From NCBI GenBank assembly GCA_028692515.1, contig JAQUXG010000111.1, forward strand, positions 1 through 5,983: a stretch of 5,983 bases of DNA, in the 5' to 3' direction. Made by a program: the position numbers and the translations under genes. The DNA comes from Kiritimatiellales bacterium (GTDB lineage Bacteria; Verrucomicrobiota; Kiritimatiellia; Kiritimatiellales; Tichowtungiaceae). The notes beneath the pieces were generated by a model. The model did no database searches and was not told the DNA's origin. It saw only the letters and a list, made by a program, of their open reading frames with translations. Of this stretch, positions 5,724 through 5,983 are shown piece after piece. Numbering within the stretch: position 1 is the first letter of the stretch; each line of letters begins with the position of its first letter.

Positions 5724-5983
5724 CTATTCTACAGTCACGCTCTTGGCCAGATTGCGCGGTTTGTCGATATCCGTCCCGCGGGCACGGGCCGCATAATAGG
5801 CCAGCAATTGCAGTCCAACGACATTGACGATCGGCGTAAACTCATCGCGAACCGCCGGAACATAGATGATATCCCCGGCCAGTTTGGCAATTTCGGTATC
5901 CCCTTCCGTCGCCACCGCAATAATCCGTCCGCTACGGGCTTCGACTTCTTTGATGTTCGAAAGCATCTTTTCATAAACCTCAT
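5724..5983 (-). CDS. glmS: Glutamine-fructose-6-phosphate aminotransferase, C-terminal end (partial)
   Basis: Only the last 85 residues are inside the window; the frame enters from the right edge and ends in TAG at 5724. GlmS makes glucosamine-6-phosphate from fructose-6-phosphate and glutamine, the committed step of amino-sugar synthesis. The visible part is the end of the second SIS (isomerase) domain: VYEKMLSNIKEV, IIAVATEGD, then LQLLAYYAARARGTDIDKPR and the invariant tail NLAKSVTVE, whose lysine corresponds to catalytic K603 of E. coli GlmS. The 5' glutaminase domain and any upstream regulation, such as a glmS ribozyme, are outside the window. No clear terminator hairpin follows the stop, so read-through into gltA is possible. 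Together with glmM it marks this region as an amino-sugar cluster. Confidence 0.97.
   Translation of the reverse strand, partial: EVYEKMLSNIKEVEARSGRIIAVATEGDTEIAKLAGDIIYVPAVRDEFTPIVNVVGLQLLAYYAARARGTDIDKPRNLAKSVTVE

Noticed and set aside
5236..5796. Plus-strand open frame of 186 codons
   Set aside because: It is antisense to gltA and to the glmS tail and crosses the intergenic promoter region; its product has no family resemblance.

Overview
The window is a tightly packed bacterial chromosome segment in which every supportable gene lies on the minus strand, so transcription runs right to left. In that order it holds: the 3' end of glmS; gltA (type II citrate synthase); a small TPR protein; a 58-residue two-helix membrane protein of LapA type; a stand-alone left-handed beta-helix (GlmU-like) protein; glmM; and a secreted repeat protein that runs off the left edge. 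No tRNA, rRNA, CRISPR array, transposase or phage gene is visible, and no gap between genes exceeds about 90 bases.

The organism looks Gram-negative: the citrate synthase is of the type II class common in Gram-negatives, and there is a LapA-like membrane protein and an aromatic-rich exported protein. The gene set and the palindromic repeats inside genes suggest the PVC superphylum, perhaps Kiritimatiellota. That placement is an inference from memory of such genomes and is not proven by the window.

Right part (about 4339-5983): glmS ends with the canonical isomerase-domain tail. An 89-base gap follows, carrying a good sigma70-like promoter (5671-5700), then gltA, with the TPR gene 15 bases after it. 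Middle part (2584-3821): the LapA-like gene has a perfect AGGAGG site and overlaps the beta-helix gene by four bases (ATGA). Left part (1-2573): glmM starts 10 bases after the beta-helix gene and overlaps the secreted-protein gene by 13 bases. From the LapA-like gene leftward the genes look translationally coupled.

GlmS makes glucosamine-6-P and GlmM converts it to glucosamine-1-P. The beta-helix protein sits where an acetyltransferase for the next step (GlmU C-terminal half) would fit, but it has no uridylyltransferase domain. The segment is therefore mostly a UDP-GlcNAc precursor cluster interrupted by citrate synthase.

The most striking signal is a family of short palindromes, TTTTCCAA-NNN-TTGGAAAA. 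There are six copies, all inside two coding genes, read in all three reading frames, and three lie within 100 bases of the beta-helix gene. The second is the left-edge protein, a degenerate tandem array with a period of about 19 residues built on a [WF]-P-hydrophobic-aromatic core, for which I recognise no family.
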